From an uncultured Chloroflexota bacterium (lineage in GTDB: Bacteria; Chloroflexota; Dehalococcoidia; SAR202; UBA11138), in the NCBI GenBank assembly GCA_913046025.1, contig CAJWRP010000008.1, positions 1-14,245 on the forward strand: DNA of 14,245 nt. The letters run 5' to 3'. A program made the translations under genes and the position numbers. Positions 14,183 through 14,245 of the stretch are shown piece by piece. A model generated the notes under the pieces. The model did no database searches. It was not told the DNA's origin and was given only the letters and a program-made list of their open reading frames with translations. Position 1 is the stretch's first letter; every line of letters starts with the position of its first letter.

Positions 14183-14245
14183 CTATACCAGTTTACTGGC
14201 CGCCGGGTACACCTGAGGTTTGACCGCTAAAACCGGTATCGTTGG
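14183..14245 (-). other. Possible 3' end of an upstream minus-strand gene
   Basis: Two minus-strand frames enter from the right edge and stop here. One ends in a Gly/Ser/Thr-rich tail at TAA (14193-14195); the other ends at TAG (14183-14185). Either could be the C-terminus of a gene ahead of the permeases, where such operons usually encode the substrate-binding protein. There are too few residues to identify it. The remaining bases 13989-14126 show no recognisable gene or promoter. Confidence 0.25.

Overview
This is a bacterial window of densely packed metabolic genes, nearly all on the minus strand, with no rRNA, tRNA, CRISPR array or recognisable transposase. The gene content is two Gfo/Idh/MocA oxidoreductases, an M24 peptidase homologue, a zinc alcohol dehydrogenase, four ACMSD-type amidohydrolases, an acyl-CoA dehydrogenase homologue and dipeptide-type ABC permeases. 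Short intergenic palindromes of the form TTCG..GGCTC..CACGAA are also present. Together these resemble environmental Chloroflexota (Dehalococcoidia/SAR202-like), whose genomes carry large paralogous catabolic families. That placement is inference, not proof.

Layout, left to right. (1) 1-624, plus strand: the 3' part of an M28-like peptidase homologue that has lost most metal ligands. (2) 795-5862, minus strand: two tandem Gfo/Idh/MocA oxidoreductases, an M24 peptidase homologue with one metal ligand changed to Cys, and a zinc-dependent alcohol dehydrogenase. The dehydrogenase has a good sigma70-type promoter at 5923-5951. (3) 6155-6466, plus strand: a 103-residue ABM-type (dimeric alpha/beta barrel) protein, divergent from the dehydrogenase. 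It ends at a strong bidirectional hairpin terminator (6507-6542). (4) 6576-13988, minus strand, transcribed right to left: DppB-like permease, DppC-like permease, amidohydrolase 4, amidohydrolase 3, amidohydrolase 2, acyl-CoA dehydrogenase homologue, amidohydrolase 1. Gaps are 41 to 153 bases, consistent with one operon. (5) 13989-14245: intergenic DNA with a perfect 18-base-arm hairpin, and possibly the last codons of an upstream gene.

Working model (inference): the permeases import a small organic or peptide-like substrate. The amidohydrolases, which share the metal-site layout of 2-amino-3-carboxymuconate-6-semialdehyde decarboxylase, decarboxylate or hydrolyse related intermediates. The dehydrogenase-type enzymes oxidise others. 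The four adjacent, diverged but catalytically intact amidohydrolases, interrupted by an acyl-CoA dehydrogenase homologue that lacks the usual catalytic Glu, are the most unusual part and may mark an undescribed catabolic pathway.

Several start sites were revised using ribosome binding sites: the M24 homologue starts at 4528, the ABM protein at 6155 and amidohydrolase 3 at 10917.
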